Shown here in pieces: positions 33,174 through 42,318 of a DNA stretch of 64,000 nucleotides. Both the position numbers and the translations under genes were made by a program. How positions within the stretch are numbered: the stretch's first letter is position 1; each line of letters begins with the position of its first letter. The notes beneath the pieces were generated by a model, which made no database searches, was not told where the DNA came from, and saw only the letters and a program-made list of their open reading frames with translations. This DNA comes from Alkalinema pantanalense (GTDB lineage: Bacteria; Cyanobacteriota; Cyanobacteriia; Leptolyngbyales; Leptolyngbyaceae). The DNA is taken from positions 1-64,000 of the forward strand of contig NZ_JBLZFX010000002.1 in the NCBI RefSeq assembly GCF_050753345.1, given 5' to 3'.

Positions 33174-34667
33174 ATGCTCATAACGGCAGAGCTTTTGTTG
33201 AATCATCAACGATGCAGCCGCCGCGCTTTCCTTGATATCCACGGCGACCCGCTTCAGCGTGACCCCATGAATGATTACGTGGTCAAGCTGATGCAGGATA
33301 GTGCTGCCCACCACCGCGAAGTTCTCGAAACCTTGGACTACGTGCGACCCGTCTACCCCAGCCACAATTGGACGATCGCCGCCGCCAAAACCCTCGAACT
33401 TATGCAACAGGGTGCAGATTTTATCTATCAAGGCGTGTTGCTGGCTGAAGGGGATGGTGCTACTTTGATGAGCAACCCAGATTTGCTCGTCAAACAAACG
33501 GGGACCTCAGACTTGGGAGATTGGATTTATGCTCCCGTTGAAATTAAGCTGAGTAAGCGCTCCAAAACGGAATATCAAATCGTTACCGCCTATCATGTCA
33601 AAGTCCTTGCTGCCGTTCAGGGCAATTGGCCGGAAGAAGCGTATTTACTGCTACGGGAAAAAGGGCAATACACGATCGACCTGTGGGAAATGATTCCCCG
33701 CATGGAAGAAGTACTGGCTAGTTGTATCGCCAGCCTACAGGATGAGACAAGCCCTGAAGTCTTTATCTCCCGCAATCGTTGCAGCCTTTGCCATTGGTAC
33801 AGCCGCTGCTACGAAACCGCCAAAGAAACGGAGCACCTATCCCTGCTGCCGGGTGTGACCCAAAGCCGTTACCGAGAGCTACAATCCCTCAATCTGACCT
33901 CGTTAGAATCATTGGCCAAAACGCCGCCGAAGGTTTTGGAAACCATACCGGGCTTTGGGTTAGAGATGGCGAAGAAAATTACCCAGCAGGCCCAAGCCAC
34001 GTTGCAGAACCAAGCCCTGCCCACCACTGACTTCCCTCAAACCCATCAACGCCATCGCTTCATCAACGAATTCCTTCCTACCTCATCGATCGAACTCTAT
34101 TTCGACATTGAATCCGAACCCTCCTTAGATTTCATCTATTTGCACGGCGTCCTAGTGGTCGATCGACAGAAACAGACCCAGCAGTTTCACGCTTTTCTGG
34201 CTGACCATCCAGACCATGAAATGCGAGTGTGGCAGGAACTTCTAGACTTAGTATGGGCGTATCCCGATGCGCCCATTTTTCATTTTTGCCCCTACGAAGT
34301 CCAGACGGTCAACAAGTTGGCCAAGCTTTATGACACACCGCAGCACCTGATTCAACCCATGCTGCCTCGGTTTATTGATTTGCATGATGTGGTGACCCGT
34401 GTGGCCACCTTGCCCGTGGAAAGCTATGCGCTGAAAAATATTGCCCGCTGGATTGGCTTTGAATGGCGAGATTCTAGCGCCAACGGTGCCCAGTCGATTT
34501 ACTGGTACGCCCAATGGTTGCAAACGGGCGATCGAGCCTTCTTAGACTCCATCCTGGTCTATAACGAAGATGATTGTCGCGCCACGCATTTGATTAAGGA
34601 ATGGCTGGTGGAGTACCTACAATCCGCCGATCGGCATTCCGAGCAACTCCACGGCTCGGTGGCTTAG
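33174..34667 (+). CDS. TM0106-family RecB-like nuclease with RNase H-like domain
   Basis: This 497-residue protein has a Cas4/RecB-type N-terminal half with PD-(D/E)XK residues in SNPDLLV and YAPVEIKLSK. Cysteines (RCSRR near 15, and RCSLCHWYSRC around 205-215) could bind a [4Fe-4S] cluster. A helix-hairpin-helix-like segment (LETIPGFGLEMAKKI) follows, then a DEDD-type 3'-5' exonuclease half: YFDIESEPS, FHFCPYEVQTVNKL and YNEDDCRATH. This matches TIGR03491. The biological role is unknown, but DNA repair or processing is likely. No cas genes or CRISPR repeats are nearby, so a CRISPR role is not supported. Confidence 0.85.
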   Translation: MLITAELLLNHQRCSRRAFLDIHGDPLQRDPMNDYVVKLMQDSAAHHREVLETLDYVRPVYPSHNWTIAAAKTLELMQQGADFIYQGVLLAEGDGATLMSNPDLLVKQTGTSDLGDWIYAPVEIKLSKRSKTEYQIVTAYHVKVLAAVQGNWPEEAYLLLREKGQYTIDLWEMIPRMEEVLASCIASLQDETSPEVFISRNRCSLCHWYSRCYETAKETEHLSLLPGVTQSRYRELQSLNLTSLESLAKTPPKVLETIPGFGLEMAKKITQQAQATLQNQALPTTDFPQTHQRHRFINEFLPTSSIELYFDIESEPSLDFIYLHGVLVVDRQKQTQQFHAFLADHPDHEMRVWQELLDLVWAYPDAPIFHFCPYEVQTVNKLAKLYDTPQHLIQPMLPRFIDLHDVVTRVATLPVESYALKNIARWIGFEWRDSSANGAQSIYWYAQWLQTGDRAFLDSILVYNEDDCRATHLIKEWLVEYLQSADRHSEQLHGSVA

Positions 34668-34745
34668 ACGGGTACCTTTAGAAATCTTGCAATCTACAAT
34701 AGGGCTGTTATTTGTTGGTTGGGCAATCTGCCTGCCTTGAATGCC

Positions 34746-36353
34746 ATGTCCCTAACCCGATCGATCCTCACCTCCCTCGGCTCCTATCCCGGTTTGCAGC
34801 GGGCCGACCAGCTTTGGCAATCCCTGAGGGAAGGCACTCTTTCTACGCCGCAGGTGGTGGAAACCAGTGACCAAGCCTTACCGACGATCGGATGGGATGT
34901 GCTGATCTGTGGGGGAACGTTGGGCATTTTGGTCGGGGCGGTGTTGGCCCAGCGGGGCTATCGGGTGGCGGTGTTGGAACAGGGCATTCTGCAAGGGCGA
35001 TCGCAGGAGTGGAATATTTCCCGCCAGGAATTACAGAAGTTTGTGCAATTGGGATTACTAACGGAAGCAGAATTAGCAACCACGATCGCCACGGAATTTA
35101 ATCCCATTCGTATCAGTTTTGCGGGACAGGATATCTGGGTTAAGGATGTTTTAAATATTGGGGTTGATCCCGTTAGGTTATTAGCTATCCTGAAACAGAA
35201 ATTTCTCGATGCAGGCGGAGATTTATTGGAACAGACACCGTTTAAGGGTTGTACAGTGCATCCCAATGGGGTGGCTGTGCGATCGACCAATCCATCGATC
35301 GCCCCACAATCTAGCACCCTGCAATCTAGCCCCAACGAATTGGCTCCCCCCTTGACTGCCCGCTTAATGCTGGATGTGATGGGGCATTTTTCCCCGGTGA
35401 CGCGCCAAGCCAGAAACGGCCAGAAACCCGATGCCGTCTGTTTGGTCGTGGGTACCTGTGCCACGGGTTATCCCGATAATCCCGCCGGAGACCTTATTGC
35501 CTCCTTCACGCCGATTCAAAATCAATGCCAATATTTTTGGGAAGCCTTTCCGGCGCGGGATGGTCGCACCACCTATCTGTTTACCTATCTGGATGCGGAA
35601 CCCGATCGGATTTCTCTGGAAACGTTGTTTGATGAATATTTCCGACTTCTACCTAGCTACCAATCGATCGACCTAGATGCCTTGCAATTCCAGCGGGCTC
35701 TGTTTGGCATGTTTCCCTGTTACCGTAACAGCCCCTTGCAACCAACCTGGGATCGAATTTTAGCGATCGGGGATAGCAGCGGAGCGCAGTCGCCCTTGAG
35801 CTTTGGCGGATTTGGAGCCATGGTGCGGCACTTGGAACGCCTGACCCAGGGATTAGATGAAGCATTGCAGGCCGATGTGCTCGATCGGCGATCGCTCAGT
35901 CGGTTGCAGCCCTACCAGCCCAACTTGCAAGTGACATGGCTGTTCCAAAAATCCATGAGTGTTGGGGTCAATCAAACCCTAGAACCGGATCAAATTAATC
36001 AATTGCTACGCGATATTTTTCAGGAAATGCAAGGACTGGGAGATCCGGTTCTTAAACCCTTTTTGCAGGACGTCGTGCAGTTCGTCCCCTTATTTAAAAC
36101 CCTGGCTCAAGCCGCGATCGCCCATCCGTTACTGATTCTCAAAATCCTGCCCCAAGTGGGTTTTCCTGCATTGTTTGATTGGTTGGGGCATTATGGGAAT
36201 TTAGCGATCTATACCGTTTTGCACTGGTGGAGTCGATCGTTTGCTAATTCCTTACAGACTTGGATCGCGACTTTACCCCCCGATCGCCAATATTTCTGGC
36301 ATTGTCGTCTCGCCGCATGGAAATATGGATCTGGGGCAGATTATGAAGACTAG
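34746..36353 (+). CDS. cruP: CruP-type lycopene-cyclase-like flavoprotein
   Basis: This 535-residue FAD-dependent protein shows the FixC/lycopene cyclase fold: DVLICGGTLGILVGAVLAQRG as dinucleotide loop and VLEQGILQGRSQEWNISRQELQ, then VKDVLNIGVDPVRLL and the FAD loop ILAIGDSSGAQSPLSFGGFG. The RSQEWNISRQEL segment is typical of CruA/CruP proteins. CruP is widespread in cyanobacteria and plant plastids; plant work implicates it in lowering singlet-oxygen damage and lycopene epoxide turnover, and its cyclase activity is uncertain. Whether this is CruA or CruP is inferred from length and motifs. ATG 34746 (MSLTRS) is chosen over a TTG at 34719. CruF and CruG are also in this window. Confidence 0.75.
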   Translation: MSLTRSILTSLGSYPGLQRADQLWQSLREGTLSTPQVVETSDQALPTIGWDVLICGGTLGILVGAVLAQRGYRVAVLEQGILQGRSQEWNISRQELQKFVQLGLLTEAELATTIATEFNPIRISFAGQDIWVKDVLNIGVDPVRLLAILKQKFLDAGGDLLEQTPFKGCTVHPNGVAVRSTNPSIAPQSSTLQSSPNELAPPLTARLMLDVMGHFSPVTRQARNGQKPDAVCLVVGTCATGYPDNPAGDLIASFTPIQNQCQYFWEAFPARDGRTTYLFTYLDAEPDRISLETLFDEYFRLLPSYQSIDLDALQFQRALFGMFPCYRNSPLQPTWDRILAIGDSSGAQSPLSFGGFGAMVRHLERLTQGLDEALQADVLDRRSLSRLQPYQPNLQVTWLFQKSMSVGVNQTLEPDQINQLLRDIFQEMQGLGDPVLKPFLQDVVQFVPLFKTLAQAAIAHPLLILKILPQVGFPALFDWLGHYGNLAIYTVLHWWSRSFANSLQTWIATLPPDRQYFWHCRLAAWKYGSGADYED

Positions 36354-36378
36354 ACTGGGCAGGCTAGACTGGGCAGGC
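36351..36378. repeat. 14-bp tandem duplication at the cruP-like stop
   Basis: TAGACTGGGCAGGC occurs twice back to back, and the first copy includes the stop codon of the preceding gene. It looks like a simple slippage duplication. Confidence 0.7.
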
Positions 36379-36639
36379 TGACGACCTAGTGCAAAGATTA
36401 GGTAAGTAGCCCGTAGTTCCATGGAAAAAACGTTAAATTATGAGCGAGTTATTTAACCCATGAATAGCTCATTAGTCGCCCATTCATCGCCTATCAATGG
36501 TTCGTAAAGTTGTAAGGCGATTGATTCGCACCCTGGAGTTCATGCTTTAAACTTGATTCGGTTGTGCGTAACTTACGCCCTATCTCACTGTCCTGCCTGA
36601 TCGATCGCCAGTCGTTGTTCGTCCTTGCTTGTAGTCTCT

Positions 36640-37515
36640 ATGCAATTTTCGCTTGCGCGGCAGTGTTTTATTCGAGAAATTTGCCAATCCGATGAGCAAA
36701 TTTGCTTAGAACGTGCTGCCCTATACATTGCCCAAGAAGAAGATCCCACGCTGGATGTTGAGGAATATCTCAATGCCCTCGATGTCATGGCTGAAGAAGT
36801 CCAAGCCCGATTACCTAAAGAGTTGTATCCGCTACGAATCATTCAAACTATTAACCGCTACCTGTACGATGATTTAGGATTTTCGGGAAATCGATCGGAT
36901 TATTATGATCCACGCAATAGCCATTTACACCAGGTGATCGATCGCCGCTTAGGGATTCCCATCACCCTGTCGTTGGTTTACCTCGCGATCGCCAAACGCA
37001 TTGACTTTCCCATGGTGGGCATTGGGTTCCCCGGTCATTTTCTGATTCGGCCAGTGGTGGAGGAGATGGATCTTTATATCGATGCATTTAACCGAGGCGC
37101 AGTGTTATTCAAAGAAGACTGTGCAGAATTACTCGGGCAAGGGGACAATCCCACCTTTATGATTGCTGCCAATTGGTTTGCTCCCGTCAGTAATCGTCAG
37201 TTCCTGTCAAGAATGCTAGGTAACCTGAAAACCAATTACATTAATTCTGGGAATAGTCAAAGATCCTTAGCTGCGATCGAGCGAATTCTACTGCTGTTTC
37301 CTGATACGCCAACGGAACTGCGCGATCGCGGCATTATTTACTATCAAATGAATCGCTGGGTGGAAGCTCGACAAGATTTAGAACGCTACCTTGCCGCAAA
37401 ACCCACTACCCAGGATCGCGGATTAATTTTGCAATTACTGGCTAGTGGTCTGTCAATTTTGATTTTGTGCGTTAGTGATCTCCAGAATCCTTATGGAATA
37501 GTCGATTTGGAATAA
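36640..37515 (+). CDS. SirB1-family protein (transglutaminase-like with TPR)
   Basis: This 291-residue protein matches the SirB1 family. It has the motif RRLGIPITLSLVYLAIAKR, then GIGFPGHFLIR with the conserved histidine, and YIDAFNRGAVLF. A TPR-like C-terminal domain follows (RSLAAIERILLLFP, YYQMNRWVEARQDLERYL). The family is a transglutaminase-core protein of unknown activity, widespread in bacteria. The start is ATG 36640 (MQFSLARQ), which fits family alignments better than the TTG at 36625. It ends just before a terminator. Confidence 0.8.
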   Translation: MQFSLARQCFIREICQSDEQICLERAALYIAQEEDPTLDVEEYLNALDVMAEEVQARLPKELYPLRIIQTINRYLYDDLGFSGNRSDYYDPRNSHLHQVIDRRLGIPITLSLVYLAIAKRIDFPMVGIGFPGHFLIRPVVEEMDLYIDAFNRGAVLFKEDCAELLGQGDNPTFMIAANWFAPVSNRQFLSRMLGNLKTNYINSGNSQRSLAAIERILLLFPDTPTELRDRGIIYYQMNRWVEARQDLERYLAAKPTTQDRGLILQLLASGLSILILCVSDLQNPYGIVDLE

Positions 37516-37557
37516 TGTCACTCACAATTTTAAGCTTGACGCTCCACTAGGCTTAAT

Positions 37558-37585
37558 CGGGGCGATCGACGGGATGGTCGCCCCG
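37558..37585. terminator. bidirectional terminator between SirB1-like and SIMPL genes
   Basis: CGGGGCGA at 37558-37565 pairs with TCGCCCCG at 37578-37585 with a 12-base loop. It lies between convergent genes. No T-run follows directly. Confidence 0.65.
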
Positions 37586-37594
37586 ACTAAACCT

Positions 37595-38380
37595 CTAGTA
37601 GCTAATTTCCAGCGTGACGGAAGCTTCCACAGGTTGCTCGTTATCAATCACGGGGCTGGAGGCAGCCTCGGCTCGTAGTTTAAAGCTATCGGCTGCGTAC
37701 ATTCTAGGCGGTGGAGTTGTGGCTCCGTTCACCTGGATACTCACAATTTCCTTCGGGGTCAGATTCAGGGAGCCCAAAACTGCATTGGCCTGGGTTTGGG
37801 CGTCTTGGGTGGCTTTGCGGAGGGCCAGTTTTTGGGCCTCGGCGATCGCAGCATCCGTGGCAATAAAACTCACGCCATCAATGCGGCTCGCTCCGGCTTT
37901 GACCGCATCATCCATAATCGTTCCAGCCTTGGCTGTGGCGATGCGGAAGCTGACCATGTTCGATGCAACATAGCCCACGAGAATTTGTTTGCCATCGCGA
38001 TAGTCGTAATTGGGACTGAGGTTGATCCCCGTGGTTTCCAGTTTTTCCACATTGCGAGCCTTCAGCAGGTCTACCACCGCATTGGCCCGCCGTGCCACTT
38101 CTGCTTGGACTTCATTGGCGGTTTTTCCTTGCGCTTCAACGCCGAGGCGGACTTGGGTCAGGGTTGAGGGAATGCGTTCAGTTCCCCGCCCCGTAACGGT
38201 TAACGTTCGCAGTAACTTTTCCGCCGCGATCGCGGGTTGCGTCACACCACAGAGCATGATCCCCAGTAGAATCGGCAAAATTGCCCATCGAGGCGATCGA
38301 GCTCGGGCAGCATTGGACAAGGAGGAGGGTATCGATCGAGACATTGGCTGAGACAACTTCCGGGCAGCATTGGGTAGCAT
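37595..38380 (-). CDS. SIMPL domain periplasmic protein (DUF541)
   Basis: This 261-residue protein has a charged N-terminal region, a hydrophobic segment (about 32-48, LPILLGIMLCGVTQ) and a cleavage site after AIAA. The mature protein is a SIMPL/YggE-type domain: RTLTVTGRGTERIPSTLTQVRLGVEAQGKT at its start and PVEASVTLEISY at the end. YggE-like proteins are periplasmic and linked to oxidative stress resistance; biochemistry is unknown. The ATG at 38380 has GGAG ten bases upstream. It is transcribed away from the NodB-NAGPA gene. Confidence 0.88.
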   Translation of the reverse strand: MLPNAARKLSQPMSRSIPSSLSNAARARSPRWAILPILLGIMLCGVTQPAIAAEKLLRTLTVTGRGTERIPSTLTQVRLGVEAQGKTANEVQAEVARRANAVVDLLKARNVEKLETTGINLSPNYDYRDGKQILVGYVASNMVSFRIATAKAGTIMDDAVKAGASRIDGVSFIATDAAIAEAQKLALRKATQDAQTQANAVLGSLNLTPKEIVSIQVNGATTPPPRMYAADSFKLRAEAASSPVIDNEQPVEASVTLEISY

Positions 38381-38813
38381 AAGTATTCATCTCCAAAAAT
38401 CCTATGTCCTATCAATCTGCCATTGAATTTGTGGAAAGCCTCATAAAGTTTCTAAATTTGAAACAAATTCTTTAGACTTTTCGGCTCCCATTCTTTTTCC
38501 CAGACGTAATAGAATACATTTCCGAACGCCTTTGCCAACGTCTTTTCAAACGCCCTTCTCAATCTCATTGTCCTCTTGCTTCCGACTTGTTACGCTCTGG
38601 TTTCCCAGTGCGTCGCTCTGGTCTTCCAGGGCGTCGCTCTAGTTTCCCAGGGTGTCGCTAGGGCAATCCAGAAGTTTATCCATCCCTGCAGTTGCTAGGC
38701 TGTAGAAAATTCTAGGGTTGAAAGCAAATTTGACCGGAACAATCGAGATTGCCCGCGTTAATGAGGATGAAGTGCGTGTTTGCCCCTCTGCCATTACCCC
38801 CGGATCATCTCCC
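38381..38813. other. gene-free region with 21-bp tandem repeat
   Basis: The divergent region between the SIMPL and NodB-NAGPA genes has no credible gene. It contains three 21-bp tandem units at 38594-38656. A TTG-started extension of the downstream gene from 38718 is open but lacks support. Confidence 0.6.
38594..38656 (+). repeat. 3 x 21-bp tandem repeat
   Basis: The unit is close to GCTCTGGTTTCCCAGGGCGTC, in three copies with two or three substitutions each, then a partial unit beginning GCTAGGGC. Each unit contains the small inverted pair CTGG/CCAG. Confidence 0.8.
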
Positions 38814-40715
38814 ATGATTGTTGTGCGATCGCGATTTCTGGTGTGTCGAAATTCTCTCCTAAGTTTGGGTATCAGCTTGTTATCCAGTAGTGTTGGGGGC
38901 TATTCCTTAAGCAATTCTGCGGTGGCCCAACCTAGTTTAGAGGCGACTCCCAGCCAGTCTGCACCCACGCAATGCACCTCGATCGGGATGCCTTCGGCCA
39001 AGTGGGTTAGCTTGGCCAGACCGTTGGTACAGGATACAACGGCTGTAGGGGCGTCCGCGATCGCGTTAAATTACCTAGCAGATCAATTGATTCCCAACTT
39101 GGGCGCAATGCTCAATCCGAAACCCTTTCCGGAAATCCATGAGCGGGCGAGAGCTGCACGGGTTCCTGTGATGATGTACCACGACATTCTGCCGGAGAAA
39201 CAAGTCAGTTTTGATGTCACTCCGGCTGAGTTTGAAGCCCATCTGCAAGCGATTCGGGATAAAAACCTCACCCCTATCAGCTTGGATCAGTTGATGGTGC
39301 ACCTCCGCACAGGCATGCCTTTGCCCCCCAAGCCCATTCTGCTGACCTTTGATGATGGCTATGAAGGGCACTATACCCATGTCTATCCGCTGTTGAAAAA
39401 GTACAACTATCCTGCGGCGTTCTCGATCTATACCGCTAAGGTCGGCAAAAAAATGGGTCGATCGAGTTTAAGTTGGGAGCAACTGCGGGAAATGGCTAAG
39501 GATCCACTGATTACGATCGCCGCCCATAGCGTCACCCATCCCCCGGATCTGACCAAGATTCCTGAGGAACAACTGAAAACAGAAATTACTGAATCGAAGC
39601 AAGTGTTGGAGCGGGAACTCGGCATTCCGATTCACTATTTCACCTATCCCGAGGGCAACTATAACCAGCAGGTGGCCAATTTAGTGCAGCAGGCGGGTTA
39701 CAGTGCGGCGCTGACGATGAATGACTTGGATGAGCGCTTGGCGGGACAGTCGGAAAGTTTGTTGGCGATCGGGCGCATTGGCCAGTCGCGTATTGCGGAA
39801 ATGCTGGATCAGGCTTGGGGCGGTGCACCGTTGCCCAAGTGGAATGTGGGCTTTGATTTCAAGTCACCCATCCAGAAGCAGGAACCCACGATCGACAATA
39901 CTGGATTTGTCTTTATCTCCGGCGGCCAACCCATGACGATCCATGCTAAGACGCGGGATCAGGTGCCTGCGATTCTAGCGGGAACGCCAGCGATCGCGGG
40001 GGTAGATGGCGGCTTCTTTTCCTTGGAATTTCTCGATTCTAATAAAATGATCGGCCCGGTCTATAGTCAAACCTCTGGGGAATTTGTGCCGGGGAACGAT
40101 CGGGAAAATTTACGCTTAAATGGTCGGCCTTTGGTACTCATTAGTCCGGATGAGGTGCGCTATGTGCCCTTTGATGCGGCGAAGCATAATTCCCTGGCGG
40201 GGATTCAGGCGGAGATGCCCAAGGTGACGGATGCGTTTGTGGCGGCGGCATGGCTGGTGCGGGATGGGCAGGCGCAACCAGAAGCGGCCTTTGGTAATTT
40301 GTTTGATTTCAATGCGGAACGGCATCGGGCTTTTTGGGGCGTTAACCAAGCGGGACAGCCGATGATTGGAGTGTCCAAAGATCCGATCGGCTCGGTGAAT
40401 TTGGGGCAGAAATTGCTGAAGGCGGGCTATCGCGATGCAGTCATGCTGGATTCCGGTGCAAGTACGTCGTTGGCGTTTCAGGGAGAATCGTTGGTGGCCT
40501 ATACGCCGCGTCCGGTGCCCCATGTGGTGGGGCTAATTCCGACAAATGGGGTTTCCGATGGGTCTGGAAATACCATTGGGAATGCTGTGGACAATGCTGG
40601 TGGGGATGTTTCTAGTGTATTGGCTGATGATTCTGGTGGTAAGGGAGCAACGGGAGTAAATGCTACTTTACAATCACAAGCGTCATGGTCAGACTGTACC
40701 TTGGCAAAACGCTAA
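38814..40715 (+). CDS. fusion of NodB polysaccharide deacetylase and NAGPA-type phosphodiester glycosidase
   Basis: From ATG 38814 this protein has 633 residues and starts with a signal peptide. The first domain is a NodB/carbohydrate esterase 4 fold: VMMYHDILPE, LTFDDGYEGHYTHVYPLL (metal-binding Asp) and IAAHSVTHP (metal-binding His). The second is a phosphodiester glycosidase/NAGPA domain: AGVDGGFFSLEF, GRPLVLISPDEVRY, and MLDSGASTSLAFQGESLV, the last with the conserved D-x-G-x-S/T core. It probably acts outside the cytoplasm on polysaccharide or glycophosphate polymers; the substrate is unknown. The C-terminus is Gly/Asp/Asn-rich linker ending near a C residue. Confidence 0.83.
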   Translation: MIVVRSRFLVCRNSLLSLGISLLSSSVGGYSLSNSAVAQPSLEATPSQSAPTQCTSIGMPSAKWVSLARPLVQDTTAVGASAIALNYLADQLIPNLGAMLNPKPFPEIHERARAARVPVMMYHDILPEKQVSFDVTPAEFEAHLQAIRDKNLTPISLDQLMVHLRTGMPLPPKPILLTFDDGYEGHYTHVYPLLKKYNYPAAFSIYTAKVGKKMGRSSLSWEQLREMAKDPLITIAAHSVTHPPDLTKIPEEQLKTEITESKQVLERELGIPIHYFTYPEGNYNQQVANLVQQAGYSAALTMNDLDERLAGQSESLLAIGRIGQSRIAEMLDQAWGGAPLPKWNVGFDFKSPIQKQEPTIDNTGFVFISGGQPMTIHAKTRDQVPAILAGTPAIAGVDGGFFSLEFLDSNKMIGPVYSQTSGEFVPGNDRENLRLNGRPLVLISPDEVRYVPFDAAKHNSLAGIQAEMPKVTDAFVAAAWLVRDGQAQPEAAFGNLFDFNAERHRAFWGVNQAGQPMIGVSKDPIGSVNLGQKLLKAGYRDAVMLDSGASTSLAFQGESLVAYTPRPVPHVVGLIPTNGVSDGSGNTIGNAVDNAGGDVSSVLADDSGGKGATGVNATLQSQASWSDCTLAKR

Positions 40716-40782
40716 GTTTTGCTCCCAGGGATTGACTAAGGGATTTGCAAAGAAATAATATCCCCTCTTCATTCCCCTACCC

Positions 40783-40822
40783 TCCTACCCTTTTACTCTC
40801 CTACCCTTTTACTCTCCTACCC
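40783..40822. repeat. 16-bp tandem repeat (2.5 copies)
   Basis: The unit TCCTACCCTTTTACTC repeats at 40783-40798 and 40799-40814, then a partial third copy. It is pyrimidine-rich, in the gap of about 200 bases before the convergent O-antigen-ligase-like gene. Confidence 0.7.
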
Positions 40823-40922
40823 CTACCCAATTGGGATTTTATTTATGCGCTGTTCCCGTATCTTTCAGAATGGGCAACAACTTCAAATTGATATCGTCAA
40901 AAATACGCGGCATAATCCCTTC

Positions 40923-42230
40923 CTACTTTTTGCGCAACACAACGCCCCAGATCCCAGCTAGTAACAGCCAGCCCATCAGGTTAATCCGTGCATCAAAAAT
41001 CGGGACATCAAACAAACTAAACACACTACAGGCGGCAAACGTTAACACGATCGAAAACATCGCGTAATGATCATCCCAAGAGTATTGTGATTCTCGTAGC
41101 CACATCACTCCCTTAAACATGACCCACCCAATCAACGAATAGAAAATTAACGTTGCAGGAATTCCCATCTCTGCTGCTAGCATCAATGGTAAGTTATGGG
41201 GATGGCCAATGTAATAGTTCATTGCCGCTTCGTACATGGGCGTAAAATTCCGCAACCCCCACCCCGTTAAAGGCCGCTGCTGAATCATCGACCAAGCAAA
41301 CTTCCATTGGGTTGTTCGTAGCGATGCGATCGGGCGATCGAGAAACAACTCATCGTTAATTCTGGCCCAAATTAGCCGAGGTACGATCACCCGAAACCAA
41401 TCCCGCAATGGCGGTGGCGCATAGGCTGCTTCCAATACTGCAACCACCACCCAGGCAGCCACCCCCAAGACCCAACGCCAACCCACGTACACTGCGTACA
41501 ACACACAAGCCGCCAGCGCAATCCCCCAAGCATTGCGAGAATTGGTTAAAAACAGTGCCACCCCATCCAGCGCCACGATCGCACCTAAGCCCAGAATCGA
41601 CAGCCATCGCTTCCAACCTCGATCGCGTCGGGTAAAGATGGCCTCCACCCATAACCCCAGGGACAGCGTAAACGTTGTGACAAAATAGCTGGCCAACACC
41701 GTCGCGTAATAAAACAACGACGACATCCGCCCTTCTGGGCGACCTCCACGATGGACTAACCAATCCAGAATGATCCCGTCGGAATCTGCACCGTTGGGAT
41801 TTTCTACAGTCAACAACTTAAGATGGAACTCCCACCCCCAAAACAATTGTCCTAGACCAATCACCGCGATCGCGATCGACGGTAACACCATGAGCCAAGC
41901 CATGCGTCGTAGTTGCTGCGGTGACTCGATCAATCGACTCTGCGCCACAAAGACAATGAAGAAGGGCAGAAAGTTAAATAAACCGGGTAATGAATAGCCC
42001 TTATACTGCGCAAACAGGGCAATGATGATCATCCAGACGCCCAGCATGAGCAGGACTTGGTTGACCAAATTCTGCACCAACTGATTGGCATACTTAGCCC
42101 ATAGGACACAGGAATTGATTAATAGCGTCACACCACCTAGCAAGATGCTAAACGGTAGCAGAACAAGGCCGATCTGCGTAACATACCAGTGGCGACGAAG
42201 GTTAGGATCAGGATGGGGTTGAAAAAGCAT
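40923..42230 (-). CDS. O-antigen ligase-like membrane protein
   Basis: This 435-residue protein has about eleven hydrophobic helices. The diagnostic region near residue 310-355 reads QQRPLTGWGLRNFTPMYEAA followed by YIGHPHNLPLMLAAEMGIP, which is the H-x-H-N ligase/polymerase loop of the Wzy_C (O-antigen ligase) family. The family joins undecaprenyl-linked glycans to acceptors. No other lipopolysaccharide or capsule genes are adjacent. The alternative is an uncharacterised Wzy_C cyanobacterial protein. Its frame is complete, starting at ATG 42230. Confidence 0.82.
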   Translation of the reverse strand: MLFQPHPDPNLRRHWYVTQIGLVLLPFSILLGGVTLLINSCVLWAKYANQLVQNLVNQVLLMLGVWMIIIALFAQYKGYSLPGLFNFLPFFIVFVAQSRLIESPQQLRRMAWLMVLPSIAIAVIGLGQLFWGWEFHLKLLTVENPNGADSDGIILDWLVHRGGRPEGRMSSLFYYATVLASYFVTTFTLSLGLWVEAIFTRRDRGWKRWLSILGLGAIVALDGVALFLTNSRNAWGIALAACVLYAVYVGWRWVLGVAAWVVVAVLEAAYAPPPLRDWFRVIVPRLIWARINDELFLDRPIASLRTTQWKFAWSMIQQRPLTGWGLRNFTPMYEAAMNYYIGHPHNLPLMLAAEMGIPATLIFYSLIGWVMFKGVMWLRESQYSWDDHYAMFSIVLTFAACSVFSLFDVPIFDARINLMGWLLLAGIWGVVLRKK

Positions 42231-42318
42231 TGCACCATTTTAGGGCGCAGGCGGTTCGGATTAATAGCATTTGGCGCATCTCGATCGCAACTGCTAATCC
42301 CCATCTCCCCAGAAACCG

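Noticed and set aside
33174..34667. Possible Cas4-like CRISPR association of the RecB-like nuclease
   Set aside because: No CRISPR repeats or cas genes are present; the DEDD half and length match the stand-alone TM0106 family.
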